Made by a program: the position numbers and the translations under genes | Notes under the pieces: generated by a model | What the model saw: the letters and a program-made list of their open reading frames with translations, nothing else | What the model was told of the DNA's origin: nothing | Databases searched by the model: none | From: Diadema setosum | Taxonomy: Eukaryota; Echinodermata; Echinoidea; Diadematoida; Diadematidae | Reading direction: 5' to 3' | DNA: 64,000 nucleotides | Assembly: GCF_964275005.1 (NCBI RefSeq) | Contig: NC_092693.1 | Coordinates: 19,461,206 to 19,525,205, forward strand | Shown here: one piece after another, positions 1 to 11,489 of the stretch | How the letters are laid out: every line of letters starts with the position of its first letter | How positions within the stretch are numbered: position 1 is the first letter of the stretch

Positions 1-510
1 ATTCTCGGTGGTTCCCTACCTGGTAGATCGCAGCCATTACCTTGAGAATTCTATGTAAAGGTTTAAGGAGTAACATGAATATGAGAAGAGATACAAGCTT
101 CTCGCTTCATTTTCTTCTTCCATCAATCGTTGGTCAAATTTTCCTTTTCGATTTTGAATACATGTGGTTTTAAGATCATTTTCATAGAGTACGAGGTAGT
201 TCTAGATGTTCCACGACAGATGTGATTCTTGGTGGCAGGATGGGTGCTTGTGGAATGGAGTGGAGAAGCTGTACGGGCGAAGCGGTACCCGGATCATGCT
301 TGGAACTGGCTATCGTTTCACCCTGGACATGGCGGATCTTGTGAGAGCTAGCAGCATCTTTTGATTCCCCGATTTTGTATATTTTTCTCAGGGTTTTTTT
401 TTTTTCTTTTTCTTTTTGAGATTTTTTGAGACTTTTTGTTTTTCTTGCTTTGCAAGTAAACTGTAGCGAATCTGTGATATATATCTTTCAGCCTCGTCTT
501 GCCTCCACAG
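1..510. other. Upstream intron of the BBOX1-like gene, no exon seen
   Basis: AT-rich sequence with T-rich stretches near 390-430 and a pyrimidine-rich acceptor ending at 510. A short open frame from about 207 (52 codons) matches nothing I recognise. The stretch is read as the intron before the first visible exon. Confidence 0.5.
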
Positions 511-701
511 TTTCAACTCTTTCACTGTATTCAACAAGTTTCGGGTTCCGGGGGAGACAGTCTACTGGTCGATGGATTCAAAGCAGCAGAAGACCTCAGG
601 TCAACCAGTCCAGAAGCCTTCAAGATTTTGACTTCAGTCCCCTGGGAGTATAAGCTCGCATTTGAAAATAACTATCACGTCGCTCGGCACAACTCCATCA
701 G
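511..701 (+). CDS. BBOX1: BBOX1-like exon (antepenultimate)
   Basis: Acceptor cctccacag ends at 510; donor CAG|gtagtt follows 701. The exon has 191 nt and ends with two bases of a split Ser codon. It encodes QLFHCIQQ, GGDSLLVDGF and SPEAFKILTSVPWEY, aligning with the QLLHCIKQ, GGDSEIVDGF and FQIL region of BBOX1. Confidence 0.87.
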
Positions 702-3223
702 GTAGTTTTCCATTAAACCCCCAAATGAACGCTACTCACAGAACTCTTAAGCTGGAAGAGAAATGCTCACGCACATCCCTATTTTTATTTATTTATTTTT
801 TTTTTTCTGCTTGCGCGCGCGCGGGTAGAGTGGCCCGTGGCGTGCCTCCCGTCCATAGGAGATATACGGGGTGCACGCGCGAGTCATGTCTTATCCTGCG
901 ATGTTATCCGCTGCTTGTATGCGTCTCGATAACGCACGTGACCAGATTTCTCTTCCACTGATGGGAGTTTATTGGCGCATTATTTTTATAGGTTCAGGGT
1001 AAGACTAGACATTTCACCTGTTTGGTATCACTGGTATTCCTCCGCTCCGAAGGGTGTGAGAAGGTATAATTTCATTCAGTATAGTGACTACTTTAACATA
1101 GCACTATCTCCGTCAACCATTTTGTGATTAATTTTATGTTACAACTTCCAAACAAACAAAAAAAGTTGATCTCTTAAGTAAAAGGTCCCATTTTGTTTTC
1201 ATCCAAACAACGTATTGTCATTATTCAAGGGGAATTCTGGACCAGTTACAAAACTGAAAATTTGATCGAAATGGGATGAAAATTAGGGACGTTATGAAAT
1301 TGTGAAATTTTGCTTTTTATTCACAAAACGGTTTTTGAACAGTCAATATGAATATGCAAATAGGAATCTGATGTCATCGCCTCACAACTTGCCATATCAT
1401 TTTCGTACATGAAGTCTCGAAATTTCTAGGTTTATGCTCAAACGCAATTATGCCCCTATCTCAAATCCTGATATTTCTGGCTGATCAGTAATTTATAGTT
1501 ATAACTCTGCAACCAGGAATAACATTATGCTTTATGCGTTTATAGCAGAAAATTAAATTCTCATCACTTTGTTTTTTGGTACATGATCAATCGAAAACTT
1601 GTGAGGTGATGAAATCAGCTCGCTCAATTGCCTATTAGCATGGCCGGCGCCACGTTTTTAAAAGTGGGGGCCCACTTCCGGGTTTCATCAGCTAACAAAA
1701 AAAAAAAAAAAAAAAAAAGACTTCAACGCAACTTGTGGTGCCACTTCCGGGTTTTCTTCAGCTGCCAACCCAAAAAAAAAAAAAATAAAAATCTTTAGCG
1801 CAAAAACAGGCCTTACCGCAGTCACTCTTCAAGGTTTCATTCTATTTCTAGTGTGCTTCTTCCGGGTAAGAAAAAAGTGGGGCCCAAAATGGTGACGCTC
1901 TATGTATGTGCAAAAAAAAAAAAGAGGGGGGGGGGAGGAAGCCCCACCCACCCACCCCCCCCCCACCCCACCCCCGGTTCCGCCGGCCATGATTAGTATC
2001 TACGTTTCGCGGGCAATGTTTCAAGAACTGTTTTGCACAAATTTGGAAATCTTCAAGATTTCATTACTTCCTTGCTTTTGATCCGATTATTGATCATTTT
2101 TTCACTGTTGTGCTTGTAAAGTTTTCATCTTTCTTTTCAGACTAACTTTTAACTGGTCAAGAATTTCTCCTTTATAGTGCACTTCCACGATATACTCAAG
2201 GGGACTGTAATATAAGGATAAAATCAGAATGGTATAGGGGTTCCATCAAGACTGGACCTGAAATAAGTACATTCACGGAATTATTAAAGTTCCTCATCTT
2301 TTTATGCGAACTATACAATTTTAAGTTAATCCAATTTAAAGAAGTGATGATGTCATCACGACATTAAATTTTATCATTGGACTAATCATGATCCTTCAAC
2401 AGATTTCATTTTATAACGTGTATTTCAAGACGTATCCTTCGCATGAAATTATCTAGTAGCATAATTTAGCTAGCAACGATGACGTTACCGAGGGAAAAGG
2501 TTGTGGCTGCTAGATCATCAACCAAAAGCGTGCGTGCTTCAACGATATACTGTGTATACAAACCAACGAGAGAGGGTATGAGGTAATTATTATTACAATG
2601 CCCCACGTGAGTTTATAATATCGCGTGATGAATTTGAAGAGTTTTATCGCAAAACGAGTTAAATCCATTCGTCTTATAAGTTGAGATATTTGTGATTACC
2701 GTTTCTATAAAAAAAAAACCAAGAAATTAATAAGATACGTGATATTTTTAATCATAGCTTCTATATTCCTTGTTATGTTACAAGTGAGGTATTACTGGGA
2801 AGGTTTTATTTCGTTCTATCTGATGATGGACTTACTTTGAAATGTTTAAAAATGGCGCTTGGCTCATTTTGCGATAAAACTTTTCATTCATTTGGTACCG
2901 CACCTATTGGACCAATTTGCGTTTACATTAAAAAATAAAAATAGACCGCCTCGGTACCGTAATACTTTTTGGTGTAACAGGGGTCTAGGTCCAATTTTCA
3001 TGGAATCTCTCAACCATTCTGTACTTATACTGATTTTACTCTAAGAATGAAAACCAGCCGAGTTGTGGAATTGCGCTAGAAGTCATATGAACTTCCTGAT
3101 ACAATTCTTTCTCTTTCTCTCCCACTTTCTCCTCCGTAAGTCTCCAGATTTTGTTGGTTTTTTTTTTCGTAGTTTTTGTTTTGTTTTGTTTTGTTGTTGG
3201 TTTTTTGGGGGTTTTTTGGTGGT

Positions 3224-3267
<44 letters not shown>

Positions 3268-6200
3268 GGGGGGGGGGGGTATGAATCATTGATACGATTG
3301 GCCGTGATCGGTAATTTCAAGTTTGAAAATTCCATGGAGGTGCAATTAACTTTTATTGCTGTTGTTGTTTTTCTTAATTCTGCGTCCAGGAAGTGTTGGG
3401 AGTTGGAATTTGTCTCTCTGTTAAAAAACAAACAAGCAAACAAACAAACAAACAAAACGAAACGAAACATAGCAAAACAAAAAACACTAGCTTAATAACG
3501 AAGAAAATGAAAAATCACTGTTGTAGTAATAAAGTTGCCAAATATGTTTTGTCCCCCACCCGCATAATAGCTGACATGATTCTTCATTCATACATGGGCA
3601 CTTAAATGGACCGGAGACCAACATGTTATGTTGTTGATATTTTTGTTTCCCAAGTCTTTCAAGAACTAAAGCAAAATTTCCGTCAAACTCATAAATGCAA
3701 AAGATTACAGCTCATAAGAACTAGCTTGAAAAGCTTGCACAAGACAATAAAACACAAACGAGCAAATTAAAGAGTATGTAATGCATCTGTAATCGATACT
3801 TGATCAAAACAAACTTGATTTTTTTTTTTTTTTAAGAGAGAGAAACTTTGGTGTCAGAATGTTAAATCTAACACTGGTTGAATTTACCAATTCATTTTTA
3901 GCTGAAAATAATGAAATGGTAGATCGAGCATTTTGATTGTTAAATTCAACATTTAAAATGTGTGGGGAAAACATTTTAAATGTTGATTTACCATTTTTTA
4001 TTTTCAGTTTTTAAAATGAACGGTTTTGTTAAGATGCGTGATTACTCTGCCCGTTCAGTGGAAGCCTGCCATTATCATGACATACATTTTGAGCATTTTT
4101 TTTCTTCAGTAGGCCTAAATTTTTACTTTATTTATTATTATTATTTTTTTTTTTTGGGGGGGGGGATTGACGATTATGATAGATGGCAAACCTAGAACCG
4201 ATATTGGCCAGAAACCAGTCGGCAAAGGTTTGTCGAACATACGACAACAGACAGCAAATCATCTATCGCCGACCGGTTGCCGCGTCACTTCGCAGAACCA
4301 TGCAGGCTGTCTGACGGCTTTCTTCCATGTTCATCCGAGCGCGCAGCTGTTGTCAAGCCCTTTGTGTTGGGGATGATTCACCGTGGACAGCTCCTGGCGA
4401 ATAGAGCTATCCATTTCTAAGCCGTCGAGCGTTTTACGAGCAGAGCCAGCCAATCAGTAGACAGAAACTGTAATTACCAAAGGCGAATTGCCGATTGAAT
4501 TGTTTGCAATTACTCCCGCAACGGTTTTACGCGGCAAAAAGAAAAAGAAAAAAAAAAATCATTATCATACAACTATTAGCCACATAGAAACTCGCAACTC
4601 ACCAACGTACTCCCGCCCACACTAAGCTGTCGGGAGGGGGGGGGGGGGGGGAGTGGAATAGGAATCTTTATAAACTGGTTGATCATGATCATGTGATTTG
4701 CTGAGAGCTGTCACGTGACCAGTCTATTATTTTTTTTTACCTAAAAGCCCAAAATTACTTTGCACCGGGCATGAGTATATACTCAGTGTTTCGTATAGTT
4801 ATTTTCTTCTCCTTGTGTCCGATTTTCTCAATAGAGTCAGCTCAACATGGTGCGGGGTTTTACTTCTAACAATGAGAAAGAAACTCTCACGTTAAAGCTC
4901 GTTATTACTGACCAGTCATTATATGTGTTACATGTATTATAATCTGTAGAAACTTAATTTCACAACAACAATGTTACTCTTTGCTTACATCATCATGCGC
5001 ATAATTATGAACACATAATTTTTCATGGGGTACAAATTATGTAATGAGACGGATGAATTCCACCCCAACACCTCCTTTGGTCCTCGTAGTTGTTTCCGAT
5101 ATCGGGAGTCAGTTTCCAAGAGAGTCCCTCGGTTGTATGATTTCATCATTGAGTGTAAACTCTAATCAAATTAAAAAGACGAACAGAAATCCGGAGATGT
5201 ATACGATAACCATAAGTAGCCGTATTAGAATTGAGGAGTGCTCCCCGATTTAGTCATGTACAACCATTATTCTGTTTTTGTTTAGTTTATCTGTGATCAG
5301 GTTATGCCGCATTGATTTCATATTCAGCAAACAATGAGTGACCCTATACTGGCAGTGCTGAGGGACAGGTGCGGTCTCTCGTGCGTGTACACCCATCGGA
5401 CGAATGACCCGACAGGTGGACTGATATGAAGATGGTCTGACGAAAGACATCACGTGTTCTTTTCTTTTCTTTGATTCTTAGTAGGGAAAAGATAAAAAAC
5501 AAAGACAAAATTCGTTCTTTACAGCCATAGATCTGTCTGTGCAGATTGCACACCAAGCACACAAACTTCTCTGAGACTTCCTGCACTTGGAATTCTCGCC
5601 TACTTTCTTGAATCGACACGGACGTTGACCTTTAATGGAAGTGATGGATGGGGGGTCCTTCGAACAATAATGACCATCACACTTCTTTGAAAATTGTCAT
5701 TATCCATGCAGCATTGACGAGAGCGGGAACGTGTACAAAATAGTGGTCAATGACATCTGCCGGACCTCGATGCTGCGGATGGCGGCGAGGGATGTCCACA
5801 AGGCCTACTCGGCGCTGAAGGAGTTTAACACGGCTCTCTACGACCCGGCCAATCTGTTTCGCTACAAGCTAGAAGCAGGTACCAATTATCATAATATAGA
5901 TCCAGAAAGTTCTGTGTCAACAAGACAATTTAATATGACATTGTACATAGATATTTTGTTAAAATTACGTACGACTTCTATTGGTGTTTTGCCGACTTGT
6001 CAGTGCATTTGCTTTCAAAGTCAGAAGTTTAATTTTTGTCACCATCGCTTTCAGAAAAGATCTATTCCTTAGAATTGAAGTACAATTTATAGTACAGTGC
6101 AAATGAAGGGACATTCCATACGATTTACATAATGTAATATCATGTATATAGTACATAAATATTAATCATAAGATAGTACCATGTATAGATTGGTGGAATT

Positions 6201-6880
6201 TATTGTGGTCCCTGAGCAGATAAACCACTATGCTGAAAACCCAAAACATAATACACTGAACAAGGATGATGACATAGGAGGCTCGCATTATTTTGATAAT
6301 GTAGAACTGCAATTCTATTATAGTATTACCAATAATTGTTCCACAAGTTCACCTGGGTACGAATGCATGTTTTCTTCTTTTGTTCTGCGTCCATGGGCAC
6401 CCAATCATGCATTCGTATGTGAAGCTGCGTTCATTTTGATTTGTTATCAATTTTGAAAACATTCTCCTCATAATGATATCCTCATCCTGAACGCTATAGA
6501 TTCTGACACTCTGTACTCAGTATTATGTAACTACAAAAGTCTGAAAATCATCCGGAAGTCTCCTATTAATAATCAGTTGATATGCCTGTTATATCGATAG
6601 GTTGCTCCTTCCAACTCCCTCGTCACCCCCTCCGGTTTTATTCTTCTTGCCGACCTATCTCTGTGCTTTCCTTCTTGATCTTCACCCCTTCTCCTCCTCC
6701 GCCTCTTTATCTTCCTCAGGGGACATTCTCGCCTTCCACAACCACAGAGTTCTCCACGGCCGACTCGGATTCAGTCTTCAGGCGGAAACGCAGCGCCATC
6801 TCGAGACGTGTTACTCCGACTGGGAGGTCGTGTCAGCGCGCATGCGCCAGCTGGCCAAGCGGAAGTTGCTGAACCCTTGA
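511..6880 (+). CDS. BBOX1: Gamma-butyrobetaine dioxygenase (BBOX1-like), last three exons
   Basis: Gamma-butyrobetaine dioxygenase is a Fe(II)/2-oxoglutarate enzyme that hydroxylates gamma-butyrobetaine to L-carnitine, the last step of carnitine synthesis. Three exons (511-701, 5712-5878, 6720-6880) join in frame with GT-AG borders and end at TGA 6878-6880. The joined product follows the C-terminal third of vertebrate BBOX1: QLFHCIQQ and GGDSLLVDGF, then YKIVVND and ALKEFN, then FHNHRVLHGR and RHLETCYSDWEVVSARMR. The His of VLHGR is the distal iron ligand of the family and the Arg of QRHLE is the expected 2-oxoglutarate contact, so the visible catalytic part looks intact. The HxD half of the iron site must lie upstream of the window. 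The close relative TMLHE is less likely, because DWEVV..RMR fits BBOX1 better. The gene is 5'-partial only because of the window edge. Confidence 0.88.
1639..1991. mobile_element. TIR element with 5-bp target duplication (copy 1)
   Basis: The ends are perfect 11-bp inverted repeats, CATGGCCGGCG at 1639-1649 and its complement at 1981-1991. They are flanked by the direct repeat ATTAG (1634-1638 and 1992-1996). The interior has three ACTTCCGGGT-type motifs separated by A-runs and a C/G-rich end. The inverted copy at 27076-27457 is homologous end to end. There is no coding capacity, so it is non-autonomous. The 5-bp duplication does not settle the superfamily. Confidence 0.85.
3226..3279. repeat. 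Poly-T followed by poly-G tract
   Basis: About 41 T then 13 G with no interruption at the join. It produces false lysine- or phenylalanine-rich open frames on both strands. Confidence 0.9.
5712..5878 (+). CDS. BBOX1: BBOX1-like exon (penultimate)
   Basis: Acceptor atgcag ends at 5711; donor GCAG|gtacca follows 5878. It has 167 nt and completes the split Ser codon from the previous exon. It encodes IDESGNVYKIVVNDICRTS and YSALKEFNTALYD, matching the IELDDKGQVVRINFNN and AALKEF region of BBOX1. Confidence 0.88.
5879..6719. other. BBOX1: BBOX1-like last intron
   Basis: 841 bp of AT-rich sequence ending in a long C/T tract (6600-6717) before the acceptor cttcctcag. No repeat or other gene seen. 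Confidence 0.7.
6720..6880 (+). CDS. BBOX1: BBOX1-like terminal exon
   Basis: It starts with GG completing a split Gly codon and ends at TGA 6878-6880. It encodes GDILAFHNHRVLHGRLGF and RHLETCYSDWEVVSARMRQL. It carries the distal iron-ligand His (VLHGR) and the 2-oxoglutarate-binding Arg (QRHLE). Confidence 0.92.
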
Positions 6881-8056
6881 GCGTATATATAGAGAGGGAA
6901 TCACAATGTTATGGATTGACAGATCCCAAGTGTAAAGGCAGGTGAAAGGTGCGTCCTTACATTTTTTATAGTGTCATTCTATTTCAATGCGTCATAAAGT
7001 TTTGCTCCTGTATAGTGTGAAGGCATTTTGTTAACTTGCCGTTTTCTTCTGTCAGCATGACCTTGATGAAAACTGAAAGAATGTGATATTCATTCGGGAA
7101 TGTACCCCACATATAACTATCATATTTGAAATAGTTCGTAAATATGTCTTTGTAACAGTATCAGAGGAGGTAGGTGTACTTAATAATTGTTCAGAACTTG
7201 TCCAACCTGAGCGGTTCTTTTCACGCATGTACGCGCAACGCGTGTATTCAATCAAATTTGGGTTTATCGGACGGTAAATACACATTTTGAAGTCGTCTTC
7301 GATATGTTTTCAGAGACAAAGGTTAGTCTTTTCTCTGGCGTTTTTGTTTGTTTGTTTGTTTTTTGAGAGGCGGGGAACAATAAAGTGTATTGTGTAAAAT
7401 CCCCGTGAAAGTAATGACTCAACATAGTTAAATGATCTGTGGAAAACTTTATTTCCAAAAAGAAAGTAACTTCCGAAGTAGACTCAATGTGTTAGGCCTA
7501 CTGTTGATGGTATGTAACAGTACATCTATTGAGATCTGTACATCTGGCTGCAGCCGTATGATTTTAATGTTGCTTCGACGTTCGGTAACTATTTCATCAT
7601 CAAACCGATGTTACAGATCACAGTTCTTTAAACTGAGCTAATTCTTGTGTTTGAAAAGCATATATAGTTGTTATCGTCTCTCCCGCGTGGCGGAAACGAG
7701 ACATCGGCATCGCTATTCCTTCGTCGCCGTCGTCGTTGGCTTGATCGTCAACAATCTGGTGTATTCTAACTCTTCATTAGAGGCATCGCTTGGCGTACGC
7801 ATTTGTTATGTTTATAGCATGGTTTCCTGTATGAAGTGATAGATCATTCTGTTGTTGTTTTTTACATCTTCTTTGTTTTAAAAAAGTTTAACTGATTTAT
7901 CGAAATTCTTGCATTTTTTCTATACATTTGTACTTATTCTTTGTTTTTGAGTTCACAGTTGGAAGATATGTTTGTATTGTAGTGTTTGGTGGTGTAAAAT
8001 TAACAGACTTGATGGCACTACTATCACTGGTGGTTCATGCTTCATTATGCTCATTA
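6881..8056. other. 3' UTR and flank of the BBOX1-like gene
   Basis: AT-rich and without credible coding sequence. AATAAA at 7379-7384 lies about 500 bp after the stop and is the nearest canonical poly(A) signal. A second AATAAA lies at 8716-8721, beyond the MITE. Which one is used cannot be told from the sequence. Confidence 0.5.
7379..7384 (+). promoter_or_regulatory. Candidate poly(A) signal AATAAA
   Basis: First AATAAA found downstream of the BBOX1-like stop codon, about 500 bp away, in AT-rich sequence. Confidence 0.4.
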
Positions 8057-8528
8057 GGCTGCGTTCACATAGAAGTATACTATTCGGGTATTCGGGGCTC
8101 GTTTTCGAGGGCACGCGAATAGCTTGAATCGAACGATAGGATTTCCTAACACCGGTTCACATAAGAGGGCACTATTGGAAAGTACCGAATAGCTGCGAAT
8201 AGTATAGCAAAGTGGGAATCGAGCTTGTTTGATTTTCTTGCAGCGTATACCGTCTCTAGTTTATGAAATAATGACAATTTTGGTCTGGATTTGCCCTATA
8301 TATAGCAAAAATAAGCATGTAGACTGACATTCTGATGCAGTTTAGAAATTGTTAATAAGATTTGCTGGGATGTAGGAGGAAGAAATCCTCACTGCATGAG
8401 ATGGTGAGTTGACGGTGCGGATGATGGTGCACTGGGTGCCCGAATAGCGAATAGCGAATAGCGAATACCGAATACCGAATACCGTATACCGAATACCGAA
8501 TACCGTATACTTCTATGTGAACGCAGCC
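8057..8528. mobile_element. PIF/Harbinger-like MITE
   Basis: Perfect terminal inverted repeats of 24 bp (GGCTGCGTTCACATAGAAGT and four further bases; complement at 8505-8528) are flanked by TTA on both sides (8054-8056 and 8529-8531). A 3-bp TTA/TAA duplication is the PIF/Harbinger signature. The interior has no open frame and ends in a hexamer array of GAATAG/GAATAC units. Perfect TIRs suggest a young insertion. Confidence 0.85.
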
Positions 8529-8840
8529 TTATGCCCACATAATCTCATTCACATGCCCGATCATACCTGAAGACACTTCCAAGACACACCCATACAGAAA
8601 GGCATAAGACTGCATGCATACATTTATATCTATGTGTAATTATATACCATATACATCCACATAAGAGGCCTGTTACATGTGTACACGTATTACGCCTTGC
8701 GTCGTATCCATGTGTAATAAAGTGTGTGAAAACTTCTAAGATTATTGGTAGTCCTTGTCATTTTTTTTTTATTGTGTGTGTGTGTATGCCTATTATCCCT
8801 AAACTGTAATGATTGTAGACAAAGCGTGTGCGCAAGTGTG

Positions 8841-9200
8841 TTAAAGGGACTGTACAGTACTGGTTGAGGTGGGGATTCAGGTTTATAACATTACAAGTGA
8901 GATAATGAGAAACCTCTTATGAAATATGAAAGAGCATGTAATTTTAAGAAGGATTCAACGTTTATTTGATGAAAATTGGTTTTCAGATGGCTGAGATATC
9001 AAAAAAGTGATATAATAAAAGGCGACAGGCCACGCCTTTTTATTAAGATCTCTTTGTTTCACCTTGTTTTCAGATATCTCAGCCATTCCAAAACCGATTT
9101 TCATCAAATAAACTTTTGATACTCCTTAGAATTGCTTGCTCGTTGACATCTCATAGAGTGGTTTCTGGATACAACCTGTATCTCGCAAAACGTTAAAAGC
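8841..9200. mobile_element. Long-hairpin MITE (family also at 53.4-54.4 kb)
   Basis: The left arm begins TTAAAGGGACTGTACAG and contains TTTGATGAAAATTGGTTTTC. The right arm (9071-9120) carries the complement around a short centre, so the element folds into one long hairpin. The outer right end is diverged and merges into later insertions, so the right border is approximate. Related sequence occurs in DHX38 intron 14. Confidence 0.65.
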
Positions 9201-9238
9201 TAATACAGTCTCCATTTCATAAAAGATGTGAGGAAAGC

Positions 9239-9369
9239 CAGTAGCGGGGGGGGGGGGGGGGGGAGGGGGGCGGCACCGGGCGCCCCCCCCCCCCCCCCCC
9301 ATTTTTTTTCCCCCATGGAAAATAGCGTCCTTCCCCTTTACGGAATACATGTACCTGGATCCGCCACTG
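9239..9369. mobile_element. Degenerate CAGTGGCGGATCC-type MITE
   Basis: The right end CCTGGATCCGCCACTG is intact. The left end is shortened to CAGTAGCGG before a long G-run and a C-run. It matches the ends of the element at 9723-9893. No clean target duplication is left. Confidence 0.55.
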
Positions 9370-9722
9370 ATTGCAACTCTTGTTGGAATAGCAACTTCCC
9401 ATAGCAACAGCCAATTAATAAGGATGAATTAATAATATGGATTACTCGTCGTTACCATGACGATTGTCATTCCAGCAAGAGTTGCTATGATACCAACATT
9501 TTTATGGAATGGGGCCCAGATGTACTTCAACAGATGACAAAAAAATGACACACGCTCAATCTTTAATAACTCAAAACCACACATCAGATGACACAGTATA
9601 GGCCCTACATGTGTACTGAAATTGATATGAGTTACAGCTGAAAAGTATTCACTTTTTCGTGTTCGGTGTGGTCCTCTATTGACAATGATCGGTATTAGAT
9701 GTAACACCCATGGTGTAAAATC

Positions 9723-9893
9723 CAGGGGCGGATCCAAGAATTTCTCAAAGAGGAGCGCCTTTACAAATTAAAGAGGGAGGGGGCGCACCGCCCCACCCCC
9801 ATTTTTTATTTACCTCTCTCTTTTTTTTTTTTACAAAAAAAAAATAGAGGGGGGGGGGGGGGGGGCGGGCGCCCCCGCCTGGATCCGCCACTG
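9723..9893. mobile_element. CAGTGGCGGATCC-type MITE, 5-bp TSD (hAT-like?)
   Basis: The 171-bp element has ends CAGGGGCGGATCCAAG and CCTGGATCCGCCACTG, flanked by AAATC (9718-9722 and 9894-9898). The interior holds opposing A/T and G/C homopolymer runs with no coding potential. CAG...CTG ends recall hAT elements, but the usual hAT duplication is 8 bp, so the assignment is tentative. Confidence 0.7.
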
Positions 9894-10206
9894 AAATCTA
9901 ACACCGATGTTTTTGCAGTATAGATGGTTTGTGTGCAATGTGTATGTGCAATGTCTGACCCGGACTCTGACCATCAGACCCCTGTTTGGGAGCTGCATCC
10001 GGGAGGTAAGCTGGAGGTAGGTGGTCGTAGGTCATGAGTGACTGATGCATCCAATGAAACAATATTATAACACCTGTCAAACGTCTCGGTCAGAACAAAA
10101 TTTCACCCTGTGATCCGTCACTTTAACTCGTATACTATACAGTAGTAGCGTACAGGTACAAATGTATAATGAAATGAATTCATCATATGATATTTTCATT
10201 TAACTA
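9894..10206. other. Intergenic gap, nothing recognised
   Basis: Unique AT-rich sequence between two MITEs. No open frame, RNA or repeat I can support. Confidence 0.5.
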
Positions 10207-10352
10207 TAAACGCAGCGACGTATATCAAATTTTGTTTTGGGTTTCGTTTAGTTTTGTTTTGTTTTGTTTTTTTTTTTTTTTGGGGGGGGGGTTTGTCCTG
10301 TAGAGAAGTTCTCTACGGGGGAAAAAAAAATTGATTTTCGTCGCTGCGTTTA
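10207..10352. mobile_element. 146-bp MITE with TA duplication
   Basis: Perfect 14-bp inverted ends TAAACGCAGCGACG (10207-10220; complement 10339-10352) flanked by TA on both sides, as in Tc1/mariner elements. The interior contains a T15/G10 tract. Confidence 0.7.
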
Positions 10353-11014
10353 TACAATTGAGTATATCATGAGATGAAAACCAACAACATAGAGAAGTAA
10401 ATGCCCGTTAATACGCCGATTTCAGTGATAACAACGCAAGGATAGAATTTATTGATTAAAACGACCGTAAAGAAATGCATGTTCGTCGGTATTTACCGAC
10501 CATGATAGTTTTCAATGTTCATTACACGTTTCACGTATTTTTCCTCCCAAGCGAGGCTACGTAACAAATCACACGCTGCTATATACCTTGCACATTTTGC
10601 CCGTGCCAAACGGCACATAACATCTGTCAAAATATGCAGTATAGATAGTTTCTTTTAAGACATAGAGCATAATTTCCGAGCATGTTTTCAAAGCATCGCA
10701 TGCACACTGCTACTCAATGGCACCCGGTTACCTCGCCCTCCAGAAGAAAAAAAAAAATGATAAAAACTACTGTACATGTAACATGTATGCAGAGATAAAT
10801 ACAAAACTCTCGTGGTTTGCATACTATGATAAGAATTTGGTATCGCAAGTCACAGAATGACATTTGTTTTAGGTTCGTACAAAGATAACCTTTTTAAGGC
10901 ACATGAAGCATCCCGTCTCCTCAAAGAGGGAAAAGAGATGTGGGGGAGGTTGTTTGTTTTGCTTCACCATCGCAGAGAGTATCTTACTCAAATTACGTGC
11001 GGAGTACAGCTGTA
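10353..11014. other. Intergenic gap, nothing recognised
   Basis: AT-rich sequence without a coding frame that resembles a protein. No repeat borders seen. Confidence 0.5.
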
Positions 11015-11487
11015 GAGTCCGACCTCTCCTACCCGGCCTCCGTTTATCCGGACGGGATTTCGCCATGACTTTTTTTTTTTTCAATCTAATGATTACAGGG
11101 GAAAGGGGGATTCTAAACTCAGATAAAGATTCCTGCACAAACTCACATGAATTACTTAATATCATTTCCAACGTACATCAAAATGTCATCCAAATAAGAC
11201 ATTTACTACCCCCAAATCGCAGCAAGAACATTGACGGAAAAATCTGCAGTAAATCAGGGCACTGTGCGGGCAATCGTTAATTGAACAAATTATCAGAAAA
11301 ATCTGAAGGCAGACCAGGTGGGGAGGACGTGACATGTTCAAGCAAAACTAATACATGTGCATGTACTGTATAGCTACCACTGGGTAGGCAGCTGTGTGTA
11401 TTAAACAGTGAGGCTCCTATATCCGGCCAAATCCCTTATCCGGATGAGCGCCGGTCCCGACAGGTCCGGATGGGAGAAGTCGGACTG
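11015..11487. mobile_element. Pogo/Tigger-type MITE, ATCCGG family (copy 1)
   Basis: Inverted ends GAGTCCGACCTCTCC / GGAGAAGTCGGACTG are flanked by TA (11013-11014 and 11488-11489). Internal blocks CGGCCTCCGTTTATCCGGA and CCGGCCAAATCCCTTATCCG are shared with the copy at 62765-63181. There is no transposase, so it is non-autonomous. Confidence 0.78.
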
Positions 11488-11489
11488 TA

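Larger units (their letters stand above)
702..5711. other. BBOX1: BBOX1-like intron, 5.0 kb
   Basis: No exon recognised. It contains the 353-bp terminal-inverted-repeat element at 1639-1991, a poly-T/poly-G tract at 3226-3279, a small hairpin near 3942-3990 (CAACATTTAAAATG against its complement), a second T/G tract at 4144-4165 and scattered A-runs. Open frames across 3036-3495 are homopolymer artefacts. Confidence 0.7.

Noticed and set aside
207-365. 52-codon frame opening MFHDRCDSWWQDG
   Set aside because: It does not match the BBOX1 segment expected before the first exon and shows no donor site.
3036-3605. Lys-, Pro- and Phe-rich frames
   Set aside because: They are caused by the T/G homopolymer tract and CAAA repeats.
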